From: Fagopyrum homotropicum
Taxonomy: Eukaryota > Streptophyta > Magnoliopsida > Caryophyllales > Polygonaceae
DNA length: 64,000 bases
Assembly: GCA_033239125.1 (NCBI GenBank)
Contig: BSWB01000005.1
Coordinates: 102,981,994-103,045,993, forward strand
Direction: 5' to 3'
The position numbers and the translations under genes were made by a program. This document shows, piece after piece, positions 1-9,194 of the stretch; position 1 is the first letter of the stretch, and each line of letters starts with the position of its first letter. The notes below the pieces were generated by a model. It worked only from the letters and a program-made list of their open reading frames with translations, did not search any database and was not told the DNA's origin.

Positions 1-864
1 ATGAAGAAGGTGGAGGAGCTCAAGGAAAGCACCCTATCCTATGCTAAGCCGAAAGAGGAGCATAAGGAAGTGTTGCACGTTCCAAGCATTCCTTTGGTCG
101 AACCGGAAGTTTTTCCTAAAGCTTCTGTGGAAGCGGAGGATGTGGAAGATCTCGATCCAACTGCCGAGACCTCGGTCGAAGTGGAAGAGATCTCGGCCGA
201 GATGGAAGAATCTGCAAAACTGGAAGCAGAAGATGCAAAGAACCTTGGTCAAATTACTGAGATTGTGACCAAGGTGGAAGAAAGATCAACTGAGTTGAGA
301 GAGATTTCATGTGTTGGTTATCAACCTAACATGAAACCTGATCCGAGCTTGGGAAAACTTTACAAGGTAAGTTCTCTTGCTCCATTCGAAATCCCTATTA
401 AAATTTCTGAATTTTTCAGGAAAGCACCGGAGAGTTGGAGGTCTCTTCCGAAAGAACCTCCAAAGATCAAGATGAAGTCTTCCTTGAAATTGTTGGAAGA
501 AGAAGCTCCTCGGATCATGAGGAGTGGAGTTGGCAAGCGCTTCACCGCTAAGGCAACGAAGTGTTATTTGTTCAAGTATGGGGTCCCTCGCATGCTCAGG
601 ACCCTGTACCATCCCCAAGCTATAGATGGGGAAGCTGCTATGATTCTCGAGAAACTATTTTCTCGATCCAGGAAAGGATGGGACGCAAGGCTAGATTATG
701 TCCCATTGAAGTGCAGGAAAGCTAGAAGGATTCCGGTAAGAATCAAACCGTACAAGCTTGTACGTGGGAGATCTTACCATTTGCCGGTGAAATTAGGAAC
801 CGGAACCTTCTTGGAAGATTTTTACGGATGTGATGAGCACTCCACGACATTCGAAGTACATTGA
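1..864 (+). CDS. C-terminal 287 codons of the dead-integrase protein of copy A
   Basis: The frame is open from the window edge to a TGA at 862-864 and corresponds to residues 74-360 of the copy B protein at 5083-6165. It differs from copy B by only a few bases, including one K/E change near codon 40. The first part is Glu-rich and probably coiled-coil. The last part resembles the core and C-terminal side of an Athila integrase: the stretches ILEK, SRSRK and PYKLV, and HLPV near the end, align with E1 integrase. The catalytic region is lost. The ATG at position 1 is internal, so the true start is upstream. Function is unknown. Confidence 0.75.
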   Translation: MKKVEELKESTLSYAKPKEEHKEVLHVPSIPLVEPEVFPKASVEAEDVEDLDPTAETSVEVEEISAEMEESAKLEAEDAKNLGQITEIVTKVEERSTELREISCVGYQPNMKPDPSLGKLYKVSSLAPFEIPIKISEFFRKAPESWRSLPKEPPKIKMKSSLKLLEEEAPRIMRSGVGKRFTAKATKCYLFKYGVPRMLRTLYHPQAIDGEAAMILEKLFSRSRKGWDARLDYVPLKCRKARRIPVRIKPYKLVRGRSYHLPVKLGTGTFLEDFYGCDEHSTTFEVH

Positions 865-912
865 GTAATCCCATGCCGTACGGTCCAGCTAGCGACCTTA
901 AACCAAGCGCTT

Positions 913-930
913 CTTGGGAGGCAACCCAAG
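913..930 (+). other. Post-ORF stem-loop, loop AGGCAA (copy A)
   Basis: CTTGGG and CCCAAG flank the loop AGGCAA. The same structure follows the pol or ORF stop in copy B (6214-6231), fragment F (28203-28220), E1 (40215-40232) and E2 (54511-54526, minus strand). In E1 one stem pair is changed on both sides. Confidence 0.6.
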
Positions 931-1231
931 GTATTGCTTTCTTCTCCTTTTTCTAGTTTAGTTTAGATAGTTGCTTTGTTTTTGTTTTCCTCTAGACAAC
1001 AACCAGGTATTCCAAAAGGAAGGATCACAGTTCAGGAGCTACACTGGAAGAACAAAATTTCGAGAAGTTGAGGAAACGAGCTTTACTGAGATACATCTCG
1101 GGTACTGTCAGAACACCTCGACCGAGATGTGCTTCGCCAACCGAGATGGTCATTTCTGGGAGCTGTTTCTTACTCCTTCATGCAGTTTAGCTATGTTCGG
1201 TGAGTATCCTGTCCTTAGACTTTTATTGACC

Positions 1232-1261
1232 CACTGGGACAGTGTGTCCCAAGTATGGGGT
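1232..1261 (+). other. Internal hairpin plus polypurine-tract-like sequence (copy A)
   Basis: CACT-GGGAC-AGTG forms a small hairpin at 1232-1244. AAGTATGGGGT follows at 1251-1261, the same tract found next to the 3' LTR at 2604-2614. In copy B the equivalent site (6534-6563) borders the 3' LTR directly. Confidence 0.65.
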
Positions 1262-1958
1262 GTTTGTACTTATATGACTACTTGATGTATTTGACTACCT
1301 TTGATGTATCTTATTTATCGGATATTTTCGTATTCATGCTTCATTTGCCTTTATATGATTATCTGATATTACATGCATACCTACAGGTTATTTGATTGAG
1401 AAAAACGTCAAAACTGAAAGAAAACTGGTTTAAAAAAAAAAAAATTTTGACCTCGACCGGGACAGTTCTAGCCGAACGAGGTGATCCACCTCGGTTGACC
1501 TAAGAACACCTCGACCGAGGTGTGTTAACTGAGAGTTTTCGAAAACGATTTTGTGCTACTTATCTGGATATGATCTCAGTGAAGATTGTGTTTACTTACT
1601 GGTTTTAAATTCTTTATGTGTTTGAAAGGTTTTATAATATGTTTAAGTTGCTAAATGCTTTGTTTGAAATTATTAGCATGTTTAATACTTTGCTTTTATC
1701 CAAATTATGTTGAATTTGAAGGTTGACACCGCAGGTTAAGTTCTCTCACTTTCTTCTTGGAAAGACCAAGGCAATTCATTCTCTTCTCTCTTCTTCTTCT
1801 TGATCATGCTTAGCCCCTCATATACATTTTGCCTCCCTTTACCTATCCGGGAATTTGGAAGCAAGCAAAGTGGTGAAAGCAAGTTAAAGTTGAGAAGTGG
1901 GCTAGAAGTGGAAGTGTTAGAAAGCAATTATAGGTTTAGGGAAGTCAATCATGAAGAT

Positions 1959-2075
1959 GAGTAACTCGGCACCATTCACATAGCCGGGTGTTTGTGTCTT
2001 GCCAAAGTCAGATTGAGCGATATTCCTAACGGGTCATGGTATGTGCATCAAGGGTTTGATGCATCTCGAGAAATT
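1959..2075 (+). repeat. Conserved 3' noncoding block of Athila elements (copy A)
   Basis: The block starts GAGTAACTCGGCACCATTC and continues with a GGGTGTTTGTG stretch. It is clearly similar to 41177-41287 in E1 and to the complement of 51406-51513 in E2, although the surrounding sequences differ. Confidence 0.6.
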
Positions 2076-2579
2076 GATGATTGCAGATTTCCTAGGCTTC
2101 GGTTATTGTGCACCTCTGTCCATGCATCCCAAAAAGTAAAGTAAAAAAGAAAAAGTGTGAGATAAGCAAAGCTTATTGGTGGAAGATGTTGAAAGTCAAA
2201 GTGAAAGTGAAGTTCATCCTTTTTCCGGATTCTAGCACCACATTACCCTACATACATCCCTACCCTACACGTTTCTTGACCTTTTCTTTTGGGAAGCCCT
2301 TGAGACCTTGAGCTTGTTGATTGACTTAGCGGTTTAAACTGGATTATACATGATTAATTTTGATAATTAATGATTTATTATGCATTCTATGATTTTATGC
2401 AAAGATGAACAACTTTCCTATATTTATAAAATGTTTTGAGCATATTGAGTTTCTAAATTCCAGGAAGTATTCTCTTAGAGTGATCTATGATAGTTGCACA
2501 CCATAAAATGTTTTAGAAAGACTTTTTCATTGATTTTATTGACTTATAATCCATTCTATCTTGTCTTCTATATGAGGAA

Positions 2580-2618
2580 CTTGCTTGGGGACAAGCAAGG
2601 GCTAAGTATGGGGTATTT
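2580..2618 (+). other. Terminal hairpin and polypurine tract of copy A
   Basis: CTTGCTT-GGGGAC-AAGCAAG is a perfect 7-bp stem with a 6-nt loop at 2580-2599. AAGTATGGGGT follows at 2604-2614 and the LTR begins at 2619 (TGATAG). The position is that of the plus-strand primer (PPT). Confidence 0.75.
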
Positions 2619-4377
2619 TGATAGCATGAATTATAGTCTATATTTTGGGGTTTGTTTGGACATTTTATCTTCAATAATCTGCATGTTTGTATGTATAATA
2701 TGTGATTCTATTACCATTTCATCTACCTTTGCGAGAATCGAGGTCTACACCTAGTTTCGTTGTAATTGCAGGTAATATGGTACGTTTTGCATCAAAAAGG
2801 AGCAAAAGGAGTCATTAGTCATTTGGAGCTACATCCAAGAAGCATAGCCATGGATTAAAGATTCACTTTGGACCAGTTTTGAGAGATTTCACATTCAGTT
2901 GTGAGTCACCTCGGTTGACCACAGATTTACCTCGACCGAGGTGATCCAGAGACGCCGACTCGACCGAGGCGAACACCTAGGACGCGGCGAGAATATTTTA
3001 TTCTTGGAGGAGATCTTTTAAACTTGGAAAGTGATCTTATATTTTTGGGCTTGGCTCCTGGAAGGAAGGAGATATGCATAATCATATATTTTACCTATAT
3101 TTATGGGAAAATATCTTTTTAAGATTTATTATCTTTGGAGGGTTATTTTCCTATAAAAAGGGTCGGATTTCCCATAATTCCGGCATCCGCTTATAGCTGG
3201 ACATCACGCTATACCGTCGATCAGGGTTTATAGTACGCAGCAGCAGCATACTCCAATTTGGGGGAGAGAGTTGAAGAACCTTTTTGAAGGTTGAAGGAAG
3301 ATTGAAGTTCATAGCTTTTATAGCTTTATTGAAGGATTTTGTAAGATTGTCTTCAATTCCCTCAATTGTTGTCTTGTCTTGTTGGATTATTATCCAAAGA
3401 ACGCTTTGTTGTGATATTTGATTCAGTTATTGAAGTCTTTTCATTAAATTCTTCTTTGTTCAAATATTCACCTTCTTCCCTTATATTTAATACTTTCATT
3501 ATGATGATGAGTGACTAATTTCCTTGTGTGATTCTAGGGTGATTGGCTGAAGGTTGTGGGAAAAACAATGATAGAATAATCTTAGATTCCAGTAGGATCC
3601 TGAAAGTTCGAGTCTTTAACCTTAACCCTAAGCATCTCGTTCGGTTGATGAACATCTCGGCCGGGGTGGAATTCTTTTGACCGAGGTGACTTATTCGACC
3701 TAAACTGAGAGCTAAGTGTTAGAGTTTGCCAAATCCTATTCTTATTACACCTTCCTGGTTCAAAGCAAGCTTAGGATGAGACTTACCCGGTAATTCCTTA
3801 GTTTGTGTACCAACGATCATAAGTGTAGGTAATAAAGGTTTATCCTTTATTGGGGTTTGAGTGTGCTTCCATCCCATCTTCGTGAGTTAGCCTGAGACTT
3901 ACCCGGTAAAGGTTGATTCTTTTCCCTTAGATGGTGTGTTAGTTTGAGGTTATAGTTCTTCATCTTAATTCCTTGAGACTTACCCGGTAATAGGAGTTAC
4001 GATTCAGGATTAGTGTGTAGTGAGACTTACCCGGTGATCTACTCCACTTAGTAACACCTTCCCCACGCAAAAATCTCAGCTTTGTCCGCTTATCTATAGA
4101 TCTTGAGTTGGAACCACAACTAGATGCTTTAATCCCTAGAATTGCATGTTTGCTTTATTGACTCCTTATTCATCTTTGATTGTGTTAATCGCTCTTGTGG
4201 TTAGTATTGACATTAGCATACCATATTGACTTTGTTTCACCGAGTCCCTGTGATCGACCCCTGGAATTATCTTGCTTTTACTACGATTGACCCGTACACT
4301 GCGGGTTCGCATCCTTGTTTTAAGCTTAAGTCTAGGGTTATAAATTTAAAGCTTGCACACACCGTTTGGAGCGAACA
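2619..4377 (+). repeat. 3' LTR of copy A (LTR-A family, 1759 bp)
   Basis: It starts TGATAGCATG just after the PPT and ends GAGCGAACA. A second copy is the solo LTR at 30917-43878. It contains a TATA-like box at 3152, CTCGACCGAG-type words (about 2905-2965 and 3640-3705) and four GAGACTTACCCGGTRA boxes (3778, 3894, 3975, 4022). Its last about 490 bp form the 3' part of the short LTRs of copy B. It is followed by agttta and then directly by copy B. Confidence 0.85.
3151..3160 (+). promoter_or_regulatory. TATA-like box in LTR-A
   Basis: CTATAAAAAG lies about 530 bp into the LTR, a suitable place for the U3/R boundary. Solo LTR-A has TATATAAAG at the equivalent place near 31470. Confidence 0.5.
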
Positions 4378-4383
4378 AGTTTA

Positions 4384-4958
4384 TGCGGATATGTTATTTG
4401 ACTATGGATGATTGTATGCTACTTTGACCGGATATCTATATTTATGCTTCACTTTTGCATCTATGTGTTTACCTGAGACTTACCCGGTAAAGGTTGATTC
4501 TATTCCCTTAGATGGTGTGTTAGTTTGAGGTTATAGTTCTTTATCTTGATTCCTTGAGATTTACCCGGTAATAGGAGTTACGGTTTAGGATTAGTGTGTA
4601 GTGAGACTTACCCGGTGATCTACTCCACTTTAGTAACGCCTTCCCCACGCAAAAATCTCAGCTTTGTCCGCTTATCTATAGATCTTGAGTTGGAACCACA
4701 ACTAGATGCTTTAATCCCTAGAATTGCATGTTTGCTTTATTGACTTCTTATTCATCTTTGATTGTGTTAATCTCTCTTGTGGTTAGAACTAACGTAGCAT
4801 ACCGTGTTGACTTTGTTTCACCGAGTCCCTGTGATCGACCACTGGAATTTTCTTGCTTTTACTACGATTGACCCGTACACTGCGGGTTCGCATCCTTGTT
4901 TTAAGCTTAAGTCTAGGGTTATAAATTTAAAGCTTGCACACACCGTTTGGAGCGAACA
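4384..4958 (+). repeat. 5' hybrid LTR of copy B (575 bp)
   Basis: TGCGGATATG...GCGAACA. The first about 108 bp derive from 3' noncoding sequence and the rest from LTR-A, joined at acctgagacttacccgg. It includes the last three GAGAYTTACCCGGTRA boxes. Confidence 0.85.
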
Positions 4959-4964
4959 AGTTTT

Positions 4965-4982
4965 TGGCGCCGTTGCCGGGGA
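4965..4982 (+). other. Primer-binding site, tRNA-Asp (copy B)
   Basis: TGGCGCCGTTGCCGGGGA lies 6 nt after the LTR and is complementary to the 3' end of plant tRNA-Asp(GTC), the usual Athila primer. Confidence 0.9.
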
Positions 4983-5082
4983 CTTGGTCTAGACCGAGCC
5001 GGTTACGGTTTGCTTTTGGGGCACTTGCCCCTGTTGCTACTAACTACTCTTTCTATGAGTTTTGTAGTTTTCAGGATTTCCG

Positions 5083-6165
5083 ATGACTACATTTGATCCA
5101 GCCTGGATAGCAAGGCAAAGTGCTAGGGCGGACCATTATGAATACTTGGAGGAGAAGTACTCCTTCTATTGGTTCAGCAATGAATGGGAAAGAGAAGAGG
5201 TCATTCAGCGTGAACTTGCGATATGGGATGAGAAGAATGTCCCTAAAAACATTTATGAGCAACCTTTTGAAGACTCTCTCGAATCAAGATTGGAGAAGTT
5301 GATGAAGAAGGTGGAGGAGCTCAAGGAAAGCACCCTATCCTATGCTAAGCCGAAAGAGGAGCATAAGGAAGTGTTGCACGTTCCAAGCATTCCTTTGGTC
5401 GAACCGGAAGTTTTTCCTGAAGCTTCTGTGGAAGCGGAGGATGTGGAAGATCTCGATCCAACTGCCGAGACCTCGGTCGAAGTGGAAGAGATCTCGGCCG
5501 AGATGGAAGAATCTGCAAAACTGGAAGCAGAAGATGCAAAGAACCTTGGTCAAATTACTGAGATTGTGACCAAGGTGGAAGAAAGATCAACTGAGTTGAG
5601 AGAGATTTCATGTGTTGGTTATCAACCTAACATGAAACCTGATCCGAGCTTGGGAAAACTTTACAAGGTAAGTTCTCTTGCTCCATTCGAAATCCCTATT
5701 AAAATTTCTGAATTTTTCAGGAAAGCACCGGAGAGTTGGAGGTCTCTTCCGAAAGAACCTCCAAAGATCAAGATGAAGTCTTCCTTGAAATTGTTGGAAG
5801 AAGAAGCTCCTCGGATCATGAGGAGTGGAGTTGGCAAGCGCTTCACCGCTAAGGCAACGAAGTGTTATTTGTTCAAGTATGGGGTCCCTCGCATGCTCAG
5901 GACCTTGTACCATCCCCAAGCTATAGATGGGGAAGCTGCTATGATTCTCGAGAAACTATTTTCTCGATCCAGGAAAGGATGGGACGCAAGGCTAGATTAT
6001 GTCCCATTGAAGTGCAGGAAAGCTAGAAGGATTCCGGTAAGAATCAAACCGTACAAGCTTGTACGTGGGAGATCTTACCATTTGCCGGTGAAATTAGGAA
6101 CCGGAACCTTCTTGGAAGATTTTTACGGATGTGATGAGCACTCCACGACATTCGAAGTGCATTGA
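5083..6165 (+). CDS. 360-aa protein: Glu-rich N-terminus plus catalytically dead integrase-like C-terminus
   Basis: An open frame lies 100 nt after the PBS; the ATG at 5083 is the first in the frame. Residues 1-75 are charged and aromatic (FDPAWIARQ; YSFYWFSNEWER) and match nothing I know. Residues about 68-195 are very Glu-rich and probably coiled-coil. Residues about 240-340 align with Athila integrase: APRIM-S-x-x-GK-x-FT, KYGV, YHPQ, ILEK, SRSRKGW, PYKLV and HLPV all have counterparts in E1. The second catalytic Asp (SDGG in E1) is Gly here (SGVG, residue 248 onward), and about six residues around the catalytic Glu are missing. It should not be an active integrase. The frame stays open in two copies while the autonomous relatives are broken. 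Its role is unknown. Confidence 0.75.
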   Translation: MTTFDPAWIARQSARADHYEYLEEKYSFYWFSNEWEREEVIQRELAIWDEKNVPKNIYEQPFEDSLESRLEKLMKKVEELKESTLSYAKPKEEHKEVLHVPSIPLVEPEVFPEASVEAEDVEDLDPTAETSVEVEEISAEMEESAKLEAEDAKNLGQITEIVTKVEERSTELREISCVGYQPNMKPDPSLGKLYKVSSLAPFEIPIKISEFFRKAPESWRSLPKEPPKIKMKSSLKLLEEEAPRIMRSGVGKRFTAKATKCYLFKYGVPRMLRTLYHPQAIDGEAAMILEKLFSRSRKGWDARLDYVPLKCRKARRIPVRIKPYKLVRGRSYHLPVKLGTGTFLEDFYGCDEHSTTFEVH

Positions 6166-6564
6166 GTAATCCCATGCCGTACGGTCCAGCTAGCGACCTT
6201 AAACCAAGCGCTTCTTGGGAGGCAACCCAAGGTATTGCTTTCTTCTCCTTTTTCTAGTTTAGTTTAGATAGTTGCTTTGTTTTTATTTTCCTCTAGACAA
6301 CAACCAGGTATTCCAAAAGGAAGGATCACAGTTCAGGAGCTACACTGGAAGAACAAAATTTCGAGAAGTTGAGGAAACGAGCTTTACTGAGATACATCTC
6401 GGGTACTGTCAGAACACCTCGACCGAGATGTGCTTCGCCAACCGAGATGGTCATTTCTGGGAGCTGTTTCTTACTCCTTCATTGCAGTTTAGCTATGTTC
6501 GGTGAGTATCCTGTCCTTAGACTTATTTTGACCCACTGGGACAGTGAGTCCCAAGTATGGGGTA
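6166..6564 (+). other. 3' noncoding region of copy B with hairpins and PPT
   Basis: It contains the AGGCAA-loop hairpin (6214-6231), CTCGACCGAG-type words (about 6395-6450) and CACT-GGGAC-AGTG (6534-6546) followed by AAGTATGGGGT (6553-6563), which borders the 3' LTR at 6565. In copy A the same tract lies 1.36 kb upstream of the LTR. Confidence 0.75.
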
Positions 6565-7139
6565 TGCGGATATGTTATTTGACTATGGATGATTGTATGC
6601 TACTTTGACCGGATATCTATATTTATGCTTCACTTTTGCATCTATGTGTTTACCTGAGACTTACCCGGTAAAGGTTGATTCTATTCCCTTAGATGGTGTG
6701 TTAGTTTGAGGTTATAGTTCTTTATCTTGATTCCTTGAGATTTACCCGGTAATAGGAGTTACGGTTTAGGATTAGTGTGTAGTGAGACTTACCCGGTGAT
6801 CTACTCCACTTTAGTAACGCCTTCCCCATGCAAAAATCTCAGCTTTGTCCGCTTATCTATAGATCTTGAGTTGGAACCACAACTAGATGCTTTAATCCCT
6901 AGAATTTCATGTTTGCTTTATTGACTTCTTATTCATCTTTGATTGTGTTAACCGCTCTTGTGGTTAGAACTAACGTAGCATACCGTGTTGACTTTGTTTC
7001 ACCGAGTCCCTGTGATCGACCCCTGGAATTTTCTTGTTTTTACTACGATTGACCCGTACACTGCGGGTTCGCATCCTTGTTTTAAGCTTAAGTCTAGGGT
7101 TATAAATTTAAAGCTTGCACACACCGTTTGGAGCGAACA
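6565..7139 (+). repeat. 3' hybrid LTR of copy B (575 bp)
   Basis: Same length and structure as 4384-4958. It ends GCGAACA and is followed at once by minus-strand gag sequence of another element. Confidence 0.85.
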
Positions 7140-9067
7140 GGCATACCTACAATCACATCAATGAAGGGTATATTAATGTGCAGTTTACTCATGAGTTCAA
7201 TGAACTTACCGAATTGCTTGTCTAGACGCGCTCTCGCTCTAGATTGCGGGAATGGTAGGGGAGGTTTATAAGCTGGAGGAGGAATGTATATGTCTTCCTT
7301 CTCCTTCCCCTTTTCAGTTGGAAATTCAACAAACTTAGGCTGTGGATCGGTGGTTGTCACTCCGCTCCTAGTAGTGATAGCCATCACCCTTCCCTTCGGG
7401 TTATCCTCCGTCTTTCCGGGAAGCTTTCCTTGATCTCTAGGAACTTCCTCGGCCTTGCTGAACATTTGGTTTTCTAAAGCCTTTTGAGTTTTATCAACCT
7501 TAGTAACGTAGCTCTCCAGTCCTTGAAGTTTTCCCAAGATTGTTTCCAACATGGGATCGGGCTTCTCTTTTCCCGAGTTGCTTGTGCCATTTGATGAATG
7601 TCCCTGGCTTTTCAAAGGAGTAGAAGAAGAAGATGGTGGTGTTAGTGAATTTCCTAAATTGGAATAATAATTACCGGAATTTTGTTGTTGGTTGGAACGC
7701 CAATTGTTGTTTGAATTTCGATTGTTGTTCCAATTGTTGTTCCGGTTGTTGTTGTTGTTCCAATTGTTCCGGTTGTTATTCCGGTTGTTCTTGTTGGTAT
7801 TCTCATTCCCTGGATAGTTGTTGTTGTTTCCTAAGTATCCAACATCTTGCTCATTTGGCTTTTGAAGGCCAGATTTAATGACTTCCTTCAACTTTTTGAT
7901 TTCGGTATTGAGGGAAAAGATTTGAGTTTGCACAACTTGTGTCAACTTAGCTCCCGGATCTCCTCTATTTTGATGGCTAGGATCCACCTTCCGGTGAGAA
8001 TACTTCTCAATCACTTGGGCTTGCTTCTCAATGAAGTCCCAAGCATCATCTTCCCTCATGTCTATGAATGTACCACATGAAAGGGATTGGAGCTTGAATT
8101 GTGTTTCCACATCCAGCCCCTTGTAGTATATCTCCAACAATTCTAGCTTTGAAATGCCATGGTGTGGGGAATCCAACAATAAATCCTGAAACCTTTCCCA
8201 AGATTGAAACAAACTTTCGTTAGGATTCATAATGAATGTATTAATCTTACCTCTTAACTCCGTAGTCTTGGATGGCGGAAAGAACTTGGTTAAGAACTCC
8301 GAAGATAGATCCTCCCATGTGTTAAGTCTTTCATTTGGAAGAGCTTGATACCAAGACAAGGCTTTGCCCTTCAAAGAGAAGAAGAACGGCTTGATCTTGT
8401 AGTTGTTGGTAGTGGTCTTCTTCGGCTTCATTGTCTCCATTAGAATCTCAAAATTCTGTAAATGTTGATGTGGAGATTCAGCACTCGTTCCACCAAATTG
8501 ATTTTGGCGAACCATGGTGATTACTTGAGGGCTAAAGCTGAATTCCTGGATATCCTCAGCTTCAAAATTCACACCTAGGCGGCGTGGTTGCTGAATCGGA
8601 TCCATCCTTTGTCCAAGAGTTCGGGGCTCCTCATCGACACGAGCGGCTCTCGCACCCCCAGCTGGGATACGAGGATTTACGGGTGGTCTTGGATCATTCC
8701 GGACTAGATTGATTAATGGATCGATTTCCTCTAGCGGTGGCATATCATCATCAACCTCATCGTCGGATGATTCAGCTCTAACGGATCTAGTTGGTTTGGC
8801 TTTCTTCTTCTTCTTGGAGTTATTCATTTCCAACTTCATGTCCAGCATCATAGCTTTGAGCTCATCAATTTAGAATTGATGACGCTCCGCTTCTTCTATA
8901 CGAACCTTTTCACTCAACCTAAATTGAGCTTGAGATTCCTCCAACTCCACTTGGAGATTTCTTTCTTTGTTTTCGACCATCTTTCTTTCTTTAGACTTTT
9001 TCCTTAGAGTCTTTTCAAGTTCCGGATCAAAAGGTACGAGGTCTTTGATGGATCTAGACCTGCACAT
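7140..9067 (-). pseudogene. gag: gag of E3, truncated, one nonsense codon
   Basis: The Athila gag polyprotein would form the capsid. The start at 9067 (MCRSRSIKDL) gives a charged, coiled-coil N-terminus. A TAA at 8870-8872 interrupts the frame; the same frame then stays open to 7140. The capsid domain (Retrotrans_gag-like) includes ALSWYQ and FLTKFFPPSKTTELRGKIN. An Asn/Arg-rich tract encoded by 7680-7860 is low-complexity and probably binds RNA; I see no CCHC zinc knuckle. The end is lost to the insertion at 7140, just before the protease. Confidence 0.85.
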
Positions 9068-9170
9068 ATACCTAAAAGAACCTGCGAAGAACACTCAAAA
9101 GAGATATCAAATAACAAGAGCAAAGCTCCCAAGCTCGACAACCGAGAACCGAAGTTTGGTCTTGACCACA

Positions 9171-9188
9171 TCCCCGATAACGGCGCCA
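9171..9188 (-). other. Primer-binding site, tRNA-Asp (E3)
   Basis: The complement reads TGGCGCCGTTATCGGGGA, two mismatches from the copy B and E1 sites. Confidence 0.8.
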
Positions 9189-9194
9189 AAAACT

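Larger units (their letters stand above)
865..2618 (+). other. 3' noncoding region of copy A
   Basis: I see no convincing gene here. It holds a post-ORF hairpin (913-930), an internal hairpin plus PPT-like tract (1232-1261), a cluster of CTCGACCGAG-type words (about 1098-1150 and 1440-1525), a block conserved in other Athila copies (1959-2075) and the terminal hairpin plus PPT (2580-2618). Confidence 0.7.
1..4377 (+). mobile_element. Copy A: non-autonomous Athila-like LTR element, 5' end outside window
   Basis: The visible part holds the 3' portion of an ORF (1-864), a long 3' noncoding region and a full LTR (2619-4377). Positions 1-1262 match 5303-6562 of copy B almost base for base and the similarity stops right after an internal AAGTATGGGGT. 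No protease, RT or RNase H is present, so copying must have depended on enzymes from another element. The 5' LTR and PBS lie outside the window, so a target-site duplication cannot be tested. That this is the parental form of copy B is inference. Confidence 0.8.
4384..7139 (+). mobile_element. Copy B: complete short-LTR non-autonomous Athila-derived element
   Basis: Structure: 575-bp LTR (4384-4958), tRNA-Asp PBS (4965-4982), one open 360-codon frame (5083-6165), hairpin plus PPT (6534-6563), 575-bp LTR (6565-7139). The two LTRs differ at roughly 6-7 positions by eye, so the copy is fairly young. Neither LTR starts like LTR-A. Both begin with about 108 bp resembling the 3' noncoding region of copy A, then switch to the last part of LTR-A. 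Flanking pentamers (gttta on the left, ggcat on the right) do not match, so it was rearranged after insertion or arose by recombination with its neighbours. Confidence 0.85.

Noticed and set aside
367..419. Intron-like stretch in the A/B ORF (AAG|GTAAGT...TTTTTCAG|G, 53 nt; also 5668-5720)
   Set aside because: The frame is open through it, integrase similarity follows in the unspliced frame, 53 nt is short for a plant intron, and removing it would shift the frame. Splicing in some transcripts cannot be excluded.
4377..4384. agttta between copies A and B as a target duplication of copy B
   Set aside because: The base run after copy B is ggcat; no match at either end.
7633..7878. Cys-rich plus-strand frame (81 codons) resembling a small secreted Cys-rich protein
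   Set aside because: It is the antisense of the Asn/Arg-rich tract of E3 gag; the Cys codons mirror AAC/AAT runs. A similar mirror occurs at 60752.
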